Source: Pseudodesulfovibrio hydrargyri
GTDB lineage: Bacteria; Desulfobacterota; Desulfovibrionia; Desulfovibrionales; Desulfovibrionaceae
DNA length: 64,000 bases
Assembly (NCBI RefSeq): GCF_001874525.1
Contig: NZ_LKAQ01000004.1
Coordinates: forward strand, 124,001 to 188,000
Reading direction: 5' to 3'
Every line of letters starts with the position of its first letter. The stretch's first letter is position 1. Of the stretch, positions 44,738 to 54,197 are shown in pieces. The translations under genes were made by a program, and so were the position numbers. The notes under the pieces were generated by a model that searched no databases, was not told the DNA's origin, and worked only from the letters and a program-made list of their open reading frames with translations.

Positions 44738-46792
44738 TTATCCCGCTTCGGCCGGGGCGGGCAGGGTCACGGTGAAGATCGCCCCGCCCCCTTCCGGACT
44801 CGTGGCCACGATGGAGCCGCCGTGGGCTTCCAGAATCTGCTTGCTCTGATACAGGCCGATGCCCATACCCTTTTTCTTGGTGGTCTTGAACGGCACGAAG
44901 AGCCCGCCTTCCAGGATCTCCTCGTCGATGCCCGCGCCGGAATCCGAGACCCGCATGACCGGGCCGTTCTCGTCGCCCACAAAGACCTTGAACGGCGCGT
45001 TGTCCCCGGCCTCCATGGCGTTGAGATAGAGGTTGACCGCCACCTTCTTGAACTCGGCCACGTCCAGCTCGACGAGCACCGGCGCGCCCGTGAACTCGAT
45101 TTTGGCCGACGGCAGGGCCTCGGCCGCTTTTTTGGCCACCTCCATGAGGTCCACCACCTTCAGGCTCAGGGAGCCCTTGGTCGGGATGTTGGTCAGCTGG
45201 GCGATAAGCGTGTTCATCCGGCCCACGATGTTGCTCAGGGAGTCGAGCATGTCCTGCTGGAATTCCGGGTCGTTGATGTATTCACGGGCGTTCTCCTCGA
45301 GCAGGGACAGGGGGTAGACCTGGTTCTTGAGGTCGTGCAGGACGAAGGCCGCCACCTTGCCGAAGGCCTCCATGTCGCGGGCCTCGGCCAGTTCGTCGCC
45401 CAGGCGCATGTTCATGAGCACGGCCGCCGCCTGCATGGCCACGGCCTCCATCAGCTCCATGTCCTCCTCGTCGTAGTTCTCGACCACGTTGATGGGCGCG
45501 CCCAGGACGATGATCCCGACCAGGGACCGGGCGGTCCGGATGGGCACGATGAACCGGCCGTAGCGCTCGGCCAGAAAGGCCTGCGCCTCCTCGCCCAGGT
45601 CGACCTCCTCGCGGCGCAGATCCAGGATGTGCAGGCGGTCCTTGAGCAGGCGGACCAGGGGCGAGCGGGCCGGGATGGTCATCCTGGACTCGTCCATCTC
45701 GTGGAAGCAGATGGGCGCGAAATCCGTGCTGTGCCGGCCCTGCAGGAAGATGCACCCGCCGACGATGCCGAAGGTCTCGCAGTAGACGGTCAGGATGTTC
45801 TTGTAGAGTTCGTCCCGGCTGCGGGAGTTGGTCACCCGGTCCGTGAAGCGCTTCCATTCGATACGGTAGTCGTATTTCTCGCCGTAAAAGTGGCGTTGGA
45901 TGGCCAGCCGGAATTTGCGGCGCATGGATTCGGAAAGGGAGATGACCACCAGGCCCAGTACGCCGAGGAAAGCTACCGTGGCGAAGGCGTAGGCGTTGAA
46001 CTGGCTGCCGAATATCTTGAGCCCCTCGCCCACAAGCCCGACCAGGACCAGGAAGAGGCCGCAGAACAGGACCACGAACGAGCGGTAGGTCAGGCTCTTG
46101 GAGATGGTGATCCTCTCGTCGTTGCCCCGGGTGAACTCGGAGTAGGCCATCAGCAGCACGCCCACGGTCAGCCCCAGGGAACGCGTGGTGATGAACCCGG
46201 TGTCGATGGCCCGGAAGATCATGGACTGGCTGTAGTAGAGCGCGTACGAGGCCAGGATCGTGCCCACGCCGACGATGGAGAACTTGATCTTCCACTTCAC
46301 CCCGTGGGGGGCGTTGGCGATGGTCGCCTCGAGATTGAACAGGGACACGGCCATGAACAGGATGACCTGAAGGTAGAAGAAGAAGGCCACCGGCTCCAGA
46401 AAGAGGGTCTTATCGGTGTGGAAGTCGGGGGAATAATAAAAATCCCGGGCCGGAAAGACCAGGGTCATGACCAGGGGCACCAGGGACATCCCCATGAGCA
46501 GCATCTGGGTGGCGGGCAGCTCCGGGAACGAGAACTCCCGGCGGTAGGCATTGGAAAACAGGATGCAGACCGGGCAGACCAGGGCCATGCAGTAGAGGGA
46601 GACCTGGCTGAGGACCAGGAAGTCCGCCGGATACTCGAGGAGCAGGTAGTCGCACACGCCCAGGCCGGCCACGAGCCAGAGCAGGATGAGCAGGGATACG
46701 GTCTCCCACCTCCGGCCGCCGCGCATGACGGCCGCCAGGGGATACAGGACCGCGAGGACGATGGCCAGCATCTGCACGGCGCCGCTCAGCAT
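44738..46792 (-). CDS. prsK: PEP-CTERM system histidine kinase PrsK
   Basis: This 684-residue kinase has about eight N-terminal membrane helices (to about residue 290), a GAF domain (about 310-455) and a kinase core. The H box is V-L-H-D-L-K-N, the N box V-N-L-Y-L-N-A-M-E-A, the G1 box D-S-G-A-G-I and the G2 box G-M-G-I-G-L. The multi-span input domain is a hallmark of PrsK and suggests sensing of a membrane or envelope signal. The ATG at 46790-46792 has GGAGG upstream. With prsR it forms a two-component pair at the head of the second part of the locus. Confidence 0.94.
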   Translation of the reverse strand: MLSGAVQMLAIVLAVLYPLAAVMRGGRRWETVSLLILLWLVAGLGVCDYLLLEYPADFLVLSQVSLYCMALVCPVCILFSNAYRREFSFPELPATQMLLMGMSLVPLVMTLVFPARDFYYSPDFHTDKTLFLEPVAFFFYLQVILFMAVSLFNLEATIANAPHGVKWKIKFSIVGVGTILASYALYYSQSMIFRAIDTGFITTRSLGLTVGVLLMAYSEFTRGNDERITISKSLTYRSFVVLFCGLFLVLVGLVGEGLKIFGSQFNAYAFATVAFLGVLGLVVISLSESMRRKFRLAIQRHFYGEKYDYRIEWKRFTDRVTNSRSRDELYKNILTVYCETFGIVGGCIFLQGRHSTDFAPICFHEMDESRMTIPARSPLVRLLKDRLHILDLRREEVDLGEEAQAFLAERYGRFIVPIRTARSLVGIIVLGAPINVVENYDEEDMELMEAVAMQAAAVLMNMRLGDELAEARDMEAFGKVAAFVLHDLKNQVYPLSLLEENAREYINDPEFQQDMLDSLSNIVGRMNTLIAQLTNIPTKGSLSLKVVDLMEVAKKAAEALPSAKIEFTGAPVLVELDVAEFKKVAVNLYLNAMEAGDNAPFKVFVGDENGPVMRVSDSGAGIDEEILEGGLFVPFKTTKKKGMGIGLYQSKQILEAHGGSIVATSPEGGGAIFTVTLPAPAEAG

Positions 46793-47039
46793 CCGCAGCC
46801 TCCGTCATGCGAAAAAAAGGGCGCATGCCCGCCCATGGCTGCGGCATTGCGTCCGTCACGTTCCGAAGAACCATACGGCTTGGGGGCTGCGGCCGCGGCG
46901 AGGTTGCGCTCGCACGCGGTATCGGGCATTTCAGGCAAACGTCTCATAGATCATTCCTTTGGACCACATCCCTGTACCGTATTCGTCGACTCGTACCGCT
47001 CGCTACCCTCCCCTTGCAATTACTCCGGACACCGATCCG

Positions 47040-48287
47040 TCATCGCTGCCACGTCAACGTCAACGCGACGGAATTGGACCTGTAGTCGTTCCCGTCCGTC
47101 TGCTCGTCGTGCATCTTGTACCGGTACGACAAGCTTGAGGAGAGGCTTTCGGACATGCTGTAGCTCAGGCTGACCAGAGAAAATATCGTCTTTTCGCAGT
47201 CCGGGTTCGTATAGAGGTTCATGTAGGTGTTGTAATTGAAGCTCATCCGCTCCGTCAGGCTGTGCGTCCCCCTTATGCTCGGCCGCCAATAGGTCGTATT
47301 GCCGCCCGAATCGGTTGTTTCATAGTCATAATACGCGACCGCCGCAGTGATGTTTCCCCGTTCGTACGCGCCCGTCAGGCTGGCCTGCTGGACAAATTGG
47401 TTCCTCGTGTCCGACGATTCGGGATCCTCCGTAAAATTCATGGCCGACGACATCTTGCCGACGATGGTCGGGGAGAACGCGTGGGTTATGGCGATGGTGT
47501 ACGGGGTGTACTGCTTGTCCGAGGTGCCCTCTTCCTTGTAATCCGTATAGGTCGGCTTGATGCTGACTTCAATCGAAGAACCCTCCGCATAGGAGTACGT
47601 GGTTCCGAGATTCAGATTGTACCGTTCAAACTCTCCGTCTTCCCAGCGCGGCTCCTGTTTCTGGAACCCGACTCCCCCTGTTATCGTCCACCTGTCGGTC
47701 AGTTCATGGTTCACGTCCGCGTAGAGATCATATAGCCGCTTGTCGACGCTGCCTTCCTCGGAATACCAGATATCCTGAAACGAGGCTCCGGTGGTCAGGT
47801 TGGTCCTCGCCTGCAGCGGAAAGACGAAATACGGCCTGAAGCTGAAGGTGTTCTGGTCCGTGGTTCCGATGGAGGTGTCGCCCTCTTCCACGTCGCCCCT
47901 GGTGACGTTCTGGTATACCTGTTTATACGAGTCGGAAACATCTATGAAGAACAGATCCTTGATGGCCTCGAAATTCCCCAGTGCGCTCAGGAAATTGTTT
48001 TGTTCGTCACCCTTTTTCTGATCGAGATATTTCTTGTTTTCAAAATCGTAGGAGAAATCGAAGAGGACCCTGGAATGTTCGTACGTCGCGCTCAGTCCCG
48101 GTTTGACGATCCACACGTAGTCCCCTTCCGGGTTTTGTGTTTCCGTGACGTTGTCGTTGTATTCCATGGAGGTCGAGATTCTCGGCTTGAACACGAAGTC
48201 CGCGCCTTCGGCCGCGCCCGCCCACGGGAACAGCAGGCCGAGAACCAGGAGTACCACGGGAATTATCGACATGCGTACTGTGAACAC
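47040..48287 (-). CDS. Outer-membrane beta-barrel protein of the exosortase/EPS locus
   Basis: This protein of about 415 residues has a signal peptide (hydrophobic S-I-I-P-V-V-L-L-V-L-G-L-L-F-P-W) and many alternating amphipathic strands rich in Tyr, Thr and Ser. Repeated turns carry Asp/Asn, and it closes with A-L-T-L-T-W-Q-R as barrel proteins do. Size and place match the TIGR03016-type outer-membrane protein of PEP-CTERM systems. It may be the outer exit route for the polysaccharide alongside the Wza-type protein. Start is uncertain: GTG at 48285-48287 sits right after AGAGGG, while ATG at 48270-48272 would also leave a full signal peptide. A sigma-54-like promoter lies about 80 bp upstream. 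Confidence 0.85.
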   Translation of the reverse strand: MFTVRMSIIPVVLLVLGLLFPWAGAAEGADFVFKPRISTSMEYNDNVTETQNPEGDYVWIVKPGLSATYEHSRVLFDFSYDFENKKYLDQKKGDEQNNFLSALGNFEAIKDLFFIDVSDSYKQVYQNVTRGDVEEGDTSIGTTDQNTFSFRPYFVFPLQARTNLTTGASFQDIWYSEEGSVDKRLYDLYADVNHELTDRWTITGGVGFQKQEPRWEDGEFERYNLNLGTTYSYAEGSSIEVSIKPTYTDYKEEGTSDKQYTPYTIAITHAFSPTIVGKMSSAMNFTEDPESSDTRNQFVQQASLTGAYERGNITAAVAYYDYETTDSGGNTTYWRPSIRGTHSLTERMSFNYNTYMNLYTNPDCEKTIFSLVSLSYSMSESLSSSLSYRYKMHDEQTDGNDYRSNSVALTLTWQR

Positions 48288-48362
48288 AACACCCTCTCTG
48301 CGGACGAACAATGCAGACCCATGCAATGAATTTTAAAAGCTTTACTAGCTATTCAATTGCAT

Positions 48363-48378
48363 TGCAAGGCGCTTGCCC
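48363..48378 (-). promoter_or_regulatory. Sigma-54-type promoter upstream of the barrel gene
   Basis: On the minus strand GGGCAAG-N4-TTGCA matches TGGCACG-N4-TTGCA at 10 of 12 fixed positions, with the required 10 bp between GG and GC. It lies in the short gap between the AAA ATPase stop and the barrel start, with a leader of about 65 nt. Confidence 0.6.
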
Positions 48379-48390
48379 CGGAATCTCCGC

Positions 48391-49560
48391 CTACTCACCT
48401 CCGAACAAGAGCCTGTAGGCCCATCCTCTCTTCGCCGGACGTTCCTCTTTTTTTTCAACTTTTGCCGTCGGCTCCAGCCTCGGCTGGGCCATCCTGTTCC
48501 AGCACATGGCCTTGACGGACTCCATGCCGTCCTCAAGCATCTTCAGCCTCTTCTCCACGCTTTCCAGCCGGTTCATCAGAACGGCCACGGCGTTCTGGTC
48601 GGTCCGGGACGAAGAGCGCTCCAGCGCATCCAGGCGATTCCCCAGATCGTTTATGGTCTTGAGCACCTGGGACGCCCGCTTGGGCAGCTTCCTCGCCCTG
48701 TGAATGCCCGTGGCCGCCCCGGTCGGCCTCTCCTGCTCGCTCTGCCAGTACTGCCGCTCGAAATCCAGTTCCTCGGCGATGGCCGCGACGTCCTCTCCGG
48801 CGATGTCACGCTTCTCGGCGGCAAAGGCGTCGAGCAGGAGATAGTCGCACAAAATGTTGATCAGGCGCGGCACCCCGCGGCTGAGGTCGTGGATCAGGTC
48901 CAGGGCGTCGGGCGCGAAGGTCACGGCCTCCCTGTTCCCGGCGCTTTCCATCCGGTAATATATGTACTCGGTGACCTCTTCCCGGTCCAGGGGCTTGAGG
49001 TGGCAGCCGATCTGGATGCGTTGCCGCAGCTGCAGCAGTTCCGGGCTGTTGAGGGTGTCCCGCAGCTCCGGCTGACCCACCAGGACGATCTGAAGCAGCT
49101 TGCCGCCATCGGTCTCCAGGTTGGAAAGCATGCGGATCTCCTCCAGCAGGTCCGTGGACAGGTTCTGGGCCTCGTCTATGATCAGGACGGCCCGCTTCCC
49201 GGCCGCGTACTGGTCGATGAGGAACTCGTTCAGGTCGCGCAGCAGCGCGGCCTTGGACCGCCCGTCGGTCTCCAGGCCGAAATCGTCGTTGATCATGGTC
49301 AGGAGCTGATGGGAGTCCGCCTTGGTGTTGAAGATCTTGGCCAGGGTCACGTTGTCGAGGTGGCGCTTGATGAGTTCGCGGATGAGCGTGGTCTTGCCCG
49401 CGCCCACTTCGCCGCTCAGGAGGATGAACCCGACGCGCTCCTCAATGCCGTACCGCAGGTACGAGAGCGCCTTGCCGTGGGAACGGCTCATGAAGAGCAT
49501 GTCCGGGTTCGGCAGCAGGTCGAAGGGTTTTGACCTGAAGTTGAAGAATTCCTCGTACAT
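48391..49560 (-). CDS. Exosortase-system AAA ATPase (ExeA-like)
   Basis: This 389-residue protein opens with M-Y-E-E-F-F-N-F-R-S-K-P-F, the signature of the ExeA-like TIGR03015 ATPases of PEP-CTERM loci. Walker A is G-E-V-G-A-G-K-T-T at 50-58 and Walker B is L-I-I-D-E-A-Q-N near 124-131. After the ATPase core (to about 270) comes a charged coiled-coil-like tail with no membrane helix. Its role is not known in detail; relatives help assemble envelope machinery. GAGG precedes the ATG. It follows the autokinase gene by 20 bp. Confidence 0.9.
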   Translation of the reverse strand: MYEEFFNFRSKPFDLLPNPDMLFMSRSHGKALSYLRYGIEERVGFILLSGEVGAGKTTLIRELIKRHLDNVTLAKIFNTKADSHQLLTMINDDFGLETDGRSKAALLRDLNEFLIDQYAAGKRAVLIIDEAQNLSTDLLEEIRMLSNLETDGGKLLQIVLVGQPELRDTLNSPELLQLRQRIQIGCHLKPLDREEVTEYIYYRMESAGNREAVTFAPDALDLIHDLSRGVPRLINILCDYLLLDAFAAEKRDIAGEDVAAIAEELDFERQYWQSEQERPTGAATGIHRARKLPKRASQVLKTINDLGNRLDALERSSSRTDQNAVAVLMNRLESVEKRLKMLEDGMESVKAMCWNRMAQPRLEPTAKVEKKEERPAKRGWAYRLLFGGE

Positions 49561-49580
49561 GGCGCCGCCTCAATGCCCGA

Positions 49581-50447
49581 TCAGGCATTGTAAGAGTATT
49601 TGTAGCTGTAGTGCGCGTACCCGCTGTAGCCGGCCACCGAATGCCCGCTGGAAGCCTGGGTGAACACGGCTCCGGCCACGTTGGCCCCGCCCAGGGCCTC
49701 CAGGGTCTCGTTCAGCTCGTACTTGGACAGCCGCTGCTCCCTGACGACCAGGACCACCATGTCGGCCAGCCGGGCCAGGATGCGGCTTTCGGCAAAGGGC
49801 AGGACCGGCGGCGTGTCGATGATCAGGAAGCGGTCGGAATACCGTTCCTTCATCTCGCGCAGGACCGTGGCCATGCGTTGGGAGGCCAGAAGCTCGCCCG
49901 GGTTGGCCATGGGCGTTCCGGCCGGCAGGAAGGACAATTTGCCGATGCCGGTCCGGATGATCGCGTTGCTGACGTCGGTGCCTTCAAGCAGGCAGTCCGA
50001 AAGCCCGTAGGCCTGGTCCAAGCACAGCAGTTCATGGCAGGAGGGCTTGCGCAGGTCGGCGTCCACCAGGAGCACGGTGTGGTCGAATTCCTGGGCCAGG
50101 CTGATGGCCAGGTTGGTGGAGGTCACGCTCTTGCCCTCGCCCACGGTGCCGCTGGTGATGACGATGGTATTCTGGAATCCCTTCTTCTTGGTCAGCCGGA
50201 CGAGATTCTGCTTCAGCTTGCGGAACTCCTCGGCCGCGGGGGACACGATATCGTTGAGGGAGACCAGCATGTGCTGCCCGGCCACCCGGTCGAGCACCTC
50301 CTGGGGGATCTCCTTCCTGGGGGCGCGGCCCAGGTCGTTCGCCGATTCCCCGCCGTGGGGGCCGGTGGGGATCGCGCGGTCCTGCCGCTGTTCCTCCCTG
50401 CCGCGCAACTGGGTCGCTTTCTTCAGTGCTTCTTCTATTCTGCTCAT
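49581..50447 (-). CDS. Polysaccharide tyrosine autokinase (CpsD/Wzc-C type)
   Basis: This 288-residue BY-kinase has Walker A G-T-V-G-E-G-K-S near 100-107, Walker A' L-L-V-D-A-D-L-R-K-P near 125-134 and Walker B F-L-I-I-D-T-P-P near 207-214. The C-terminus carries six tyrosines in its last 15 residues, the autophosphorylation cluster. It lacks membrane helices, so it should work with the separate Wzz-type protein encoded 13 bp upstream, as in CpsC/CpsD systems and exosortase loci. Phosphorylation cycles control polymer length and export. A GGGAGAAG ribosome site precedes the ATG. Confidence 0.94.
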   Translation of the reverse strand: MSRIEEALKKATQLRGREEQRQDRAIPTGPHGGESANDLGRAPRKEIPQEVLDRVAGQHMLVSLNDIVSPAAEEFRKLKQNLVRLTKKKGFQNTIVITSGTVGEGKSVTSTNLAISLAQEFDHTVLLVDADLRKPSCHELLCLDQAYGLSDCLLEGTDVSNAIIRTGIGKLSFLPAGTPMANPGELLASQRMATVLREMKERYSDRFLIIDTPPVLPFAESRILARLADMVVLVVREQRLSKYELNETLEALGGANVAGAVFTQASSGHSVAGYSGYAHYSYKYSYNA

Positions 50448-50460
50448 ATTTCTTCTCCCG

Positions 50461-51966
50461 TCAGCCGATCATGTCGACGACTGTGGCTATCACTTTGTCC
50501 ACCAAACCGAGGTGGAGAAATTCCATGACCAGGAAGGACAGGGAAATCACGATGCCGAGGATGCCCACGGCATAGATCCACCGGTCGCGGACGCGCTGTC
50601 TGGCAATCTGTTCCTCGTCCCGGACCTTGGGGATCACCGCCAGCACGGGCACGCCGTACTCCTTGAGGTCGTCCAGGGTCTTGATGCTCGGGTTGATCAC
50701 GTCCAGGAGAACGATGACGCCGATGCCCAGGCCTATCCCGCCCACGATGCCGAGCAGGATGATGAACGGCCTGTTCGGCTTGGAGGGGGTGGAAGGCACC
50801 ACCGCCGGATCAAGGACCCTGAAGGACATGGACTTGTCCTGAAGCTCCATTTCCTTGGAGACCTCGGACTGCCCGTAGCGGGAAACGAGCTTTTCATAGA
50901 TGATCGTCTCGTTCTTCCGCTTGCGCTCCAACTCGGCCAGCTCGCTGCGCACGGCCGGGATCTTGCGCAGGATTTCCCGATTTTTCCGAACCTCCTCTTC
51001 CAGGTTCTGCCTGGTGTTCTCGAGCGAGGCCAGGTTCACCTTGATGGACTGGTACTCGGAGGTCCGGTATACGGCGTTCAGCTCGGAATCGCCGCTGCTC
51101 CTGATCTGCTGTTTGGTCGCGGCGATGGCGTTCTCCAGCTGCCGGACCTTGGGATGGTTTTCGGTGTACCGGCCGCGCATGGACTCCAGGACCTTCTGCT
51201 GCTCGTCCAGCTGCAGCCGAAGCGGCGTGTTGCTGACCAGCAGGCTCCTCGACGTCTTCAGCGCATTGATGCGGATGCGCAGCTCCTCCAGCCGGACGCT
51301 CGCGTCGTTGAGTTCCGACCGTATGGCCCCCTCGTCCGCGAACAGGACCTGCCCGGACTCGGCCTTGAACTTGTCGATCTCCTTCTCCGCCGCGTCGATA
51401 CGCTTCTTGAAAACCTCGATCTGCTCGGCCAGGAACTGGGTCGCCTCAAAGGACTCCTTGCGCTTGGTGGAGGTGTTCTCCTCGATGAAAATGCGCGTGA
51501 GGGTGTTGACCACGTCCCTGGCCCTGACCGGGATCGCGTCCTCATAGGAAATCATGAAGACGCCCTTGCGCTCGTCCAGCCGGACCTGAATGTTATTCTG
51601 CAACCCGGCGATCATGGCGTCGAGGTCGCGGTCCGAGGCGGCGTGGACATCCATGTCCAGGGCCTTGATGACGCCGAGGATCATGGTTCTGGAGAGCATG
51701 GTCACCTTGATGGCCTTGATCTTCGTGTCCATGGACGGCGTGATGGCTATGCCCTTGACCAGGTCGCTGATGACGTTCTGCTCGACGAAGACGATGGACT
51801 CGGCCTTGTACTTCTTGGGCATGGCGTACGCGGCGACGAGCGCCGCGAACATGGCTACGAGGGCGATGAGGACCAAAAGGCCCTTGCGCTTGAGCACCAA
51901 CTGCACATAGCGCATGAGATCGAAGCTGCCTTCACTGGAAAAGGCATCTGACTGCGGATTGGCCAT
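50461..51966 (-). CDS. Wzz/GumC-type chain-length determinant protein
   Basis: This 501-residue inner-membrane protein has two membrane helices, near residues 30-50 and 460-485, a long periplasmic coiled-coil (about 170-390), and the P-N-R-P-F-I-I-L-L proline-rich motif near 400 typical of polysaccharide co-polymerases. Unlike Wzc it has no kinase domain; that is the next gene. It should form the periplasmic scaffold between polymerisation and the Wza-type exporter. It is 9 bp downstream of the exporter gene. AGGAAA precedes the ATG. Confidence 0.93.
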   Translation of the reverse strand: MANPQSDAFSSEGSFDLMRYVQLVLKRKGLLVLIALVAMFAALVAAYAMPKKYKAESIVFVEQNVISDLVKGIAITPSMDTKIKAIKVTMLSRTMILGVIKALDMDVHAASDRDLDAMIAGLQNNIQVRLDERKGVFMISYEDAIPVRARDVVNTLTRIFIEENTSTKRKESFEATQFLAEQIEVFKKRIDAAEKEIDKFKAESGQVLFADEGAIRSELNDASVRLEELRIRINALKTSRSLLVSNTPLRLQLDEQQKVLESMRGRYTENHPKVRQLENAIAATKQQIRSSGDSELNAVYRTSEYQSIKVNLASLENTRQNLEEEVRKNREILRKIPAVRSELAELERKRKNETIIYEKLVSRYGQSEVSKEMELQDKSMSFRVLDPAVVPSTPSKPNRPFIILLGIVGGIGLGIGVIVLLDVINPSIKTLDDLKEYGVPVLAVIPKVRDEEQIARQRVRDRWIYAVGILGIVISLSFLVMEFLHLGLVDKVIATVVDMIG

Positions 51967-51975
51967 GCGTATTTC

Positions 51976-52797
51976 CTAGAAAAAGCTTTCTTGCGCGATG
52001 ATGTAGTCGCCGGCCTGGAGCTGGACGTTCTGCTTCAGATCGCCCTTTTTGAGGAGGTCCTTGGTGCGGACCGGGATGCGCTCCTTCTTGCCGTCGGTGG
52101 TGCGAACGATGACGATCTCGTCCTCGTTGGCGTACTTGCTGAATTCACCCGCCATGAGCAGCGCGTCCAGCACGGTGAGCCCGTCCTGGTAGAGGATGGC
52201 CTTGGGCTGGTTGACCGCCCCGACCACGTAGACGTTCTGGTCGTACTTGACCGGCATGAATATGGTGTCGCCCGGTTCAAGCCGGATATCCTTGTCGAAC
52301 TCGCCCTTGTAGAAGAGTCCGTCAAAGTCGGACATCACCTTTTTGCCGTCGCGGTAGACGTAGGCCTTGCGCAGGTCGGCCCGGGCCAGGGAACCGAGGG
52401 AGGCGAGCACGCGCAGAAGCGTCGTGCGCTGCGGCATGTCGAAGACCCGGGGCTCCACGCCGCCGCCGACCACGAAGACCCGGCTGTTGACGGTCGCGAC
52501 CAGGGAGACGTTGAGGATGGGATCCTTGATAAGGCTGGCTATGCGCTTCTGAAGCTGCTCCTTGAGCTGGGGCAGGGTATAGCCCGCGGCCTCGATGTCG
52601 TCGACCCCGGGCATGGATATCTTGCCGTCGGGCCGGACCGTGACCGTGGAGTTCAGTTCGTCCTCGCCCCAGACGTGCACGGAGAGCACGTCTCCCTCGC
52701 CGATGACGTAGTCCTCGGCGTGGCCCGGGGCGGGCGCCAGGAGGACCAGCGCCGCAACCAATACGCATGTTTTAACGATACCGCCTGAAATCCGCAT
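51976..52797 (-). CDS. Polysaccharide export outer-membrane protein (Wza/EpsE type)
   Basis: This 273-residue protein has a signal peptide (about residues 1-27, cleavage after G-H-A), a Poly_export domain with Y-V-I-G-E-G-D-V-L-S-V-H-V-W near 29-42 and P-D-G-K-I-S-M-P near 56-63, and two SLBB-like repeats (V-F-V-V-G-G-G-V near 109-116 and V-Y-V-V-G-A-V-N near 190-197). There is no lipobox Cys at the cleavage site, unlike E. coli Wza. It would form the periplasmic or outer-membrane channel for the polymer. GGAG lies just before the ATG. Confidence 0.94.
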   Translation of the reverse strand: MRISGGIVKTCVLVAALVLLAPAPGHAEDYVIGEGDVLSVHVWGEDELNSTVTVRPDGKISMPGVDDIEAAGYTLPQLKEQLQKRIASLIKDPILNVSLVATVNSRVFVVGGGVEPRVFDMPQRTTLLRVLASLGSLARADLRKAYVYRDGKKVMSDFDGLFYKGEFDKDIRLEPGDTIFMPVKYDQNVYVVGAVNQPKAILYQDGLTVLDALLMAGEFSKYANEDEIVIVRTTDGKKERIPVRTKDLLKKGDLKQNVQLQAGDYIIAQESFF

Positions 52798-52810
52798 ACC
52801 GATCTCCTTG

Positions 52811-54169
52811 TTAGCGTCCCATCTTCCTGGCCATGACGGATATGGTGTCGATCATGATCCTGAGGTCGAGAAACAACGAATAGTTCTTAATGTAATACAG
52901 GTCGTAGCGCAGCTTTTCAATGGCGTCCTCGACCGACGCGCCATAGGGGTAGCGGACCTGGGCCCAGCCCGTGATGCCGGGCTTCACGAAATGGCGTTCG
53001 GAGTAGTACGGGATGACCTTCTTCAGGTCCTTGACGAACTCGGGCCGCTCCGGGCGCGGGCCCACCAGGCTCATGTCCCCGATCAGGACGTTGAAGAGCT
53101 GCGGAAGCTCGTCGATGCGGGACTTGCGCAGGAAGGCGCCCAGCTTGGTGATGCGGTTGTCGCCCTGCACCGCCCACACGGCGCCGGATTCCTTTTCGGC
53201 GTCCTGGCGCATGGAGCGGAACTTGTAGATGACGAAGTTCTCGTCCGCCTTGCCCACGCGGATCTGCTTGAAGAGCACCGGGCCCGGGGAATCCAGCTTG
53301 ATGGCCAGGGCCACCAGGGGCAGCAGCGGCGAGACCAGGATGATGCCGATCAGGGACAGGACGATGTCGCCGATGCGCTTGAAGAAGCGGCGCAACCCCA
53401 TGATCTTGAACCCCTTGGAGAAGATGAACCAGCTCGGGGTGATGTTCTCGAGCATGAGCTTGCCGTTGACGCGCTCGTAGAACTCGGGGGCGTCCAGGAC
53501 CTCCATGCCGCTGAGCTTGCAGTTCAGAATCTCCTGCAGGGGGAAGGCGCCACGGCGCTCGGTCAGGGAAATGACCACCTTGGTGGCCTTGGCCTTCTTG
53601 GCCCGGTCGAGAATCTCGCGGGTGGGGTTGTCCACCTGGGCCTCCGGATCGGACCACTGGCCAGGGACGCACTCGATGAAGTCGCGGAACTGGTAGCGGC
53701 CGTTCGAGGCCAGGGCCAGCCCCTTCATCTCGTCGGCCAGCTCGCCGTTGCCCACGATGACCACGCGGTGCACCATGCCGGGAATCTTCCGCCAGTTCCG
53801 GGAAAGCACGATCCAGCTCGACTGGAAGAGGCCGAAGAGGCACAGGACCAGGAGGACCATCTCTTCCAGGCGCATGAACAGACCGGTCTGCCAGTAGACC
53901 ACAAAGGCCACGTTGGTCGCCAGGATCAGGCTGATGAACAGGCTGGGATAGCCGTCCGTCTTGTCGCCCTTGGTGGCGTACAGGGTCATGTGCACGATGC
54001 AGGACGAGACCAGCACCACGGCGACCAGGGCCGCCAGGTCGTAGTAGCGTCCCTGGAATACCGAGAGGATCTCGCCGAAGTCGTTGAAGAACAGCAGCGA
54101 GCCGAAAACCAGGGCCAATGCCAGGGACAAAAAGTCCTTGAATACTCTGAGTGATGCTATTGCTACCAT
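52811..54169 (-). CDS. Polyprenyl-phosphate sugar-1-phosphate transferase of the exosortase locus (EpsB type)
   Basis: This 452-residue initiating transferase has about four N-terminal membrane helices, a nucleotide-fold middle ([11 protein letters not shown] near 130) and a C-terminal bacterial sugar transferase domain. The last holds a further membrane helix, [21 protein letters not shown] and the catalytic region [21 protein letters not shown]. It loads the first sugar phosphate on undecaprenyl phosphate. Length and order match the TIGR03013 glycosyltransferase of XrtA systems. The start at 54167-54169 has GAGGGA upstream. It follows prsT by 28 bp. Confidence 0.93.
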   Translation of the reverse strand: MVAIASLRVFKDFLSLALALVFGSLLFFNDFGEILSVFQGRYYDLAALVAVVLVSSCIVHMTLYATKGDKTDGYPSLFISLILATNVAFVVYWQTGLFMRLEEMVLLVLCLFGLFQSSWIVLSRNWRKIPGMVHRVVIVGNGELADEMKGLALASNGRYQFRDFIECVPGQWSDPEAQVDNPTREILDRAKKAKATKVVISLTERRGAFPLQEILNCKLSGMEVLDAPEFYERVNGKLMLENITPSWFIFSKGFKIMGLRRFFKRIGDIVLSLIGIILVSPLLPLVALAIKLDSPGPVLFKQIRVGKADENFVIYKFRSMRQDAEKESGAVWAVQGDNRITKLGAFLRKSRIDELPQLFNVLIGDMSLVGPRPERPEFVKDLKKVIPYYSERHFVKPGITGWAQVRYPYGASVEDAIEKLRYDLYYIKNYSLFLDLRIMIDTISVMARKMGR

Positions 54170-54197
54170 GATTGTCCCTCCCTCTTGATCGGGCGGC

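Noticed and set aside
46793..47039. A sigma-54 promoter was sought upstream of prsK
   Set aside because: Only G/C-rich chance spacing matches were found, none resembling the -24 or -12 boxes.
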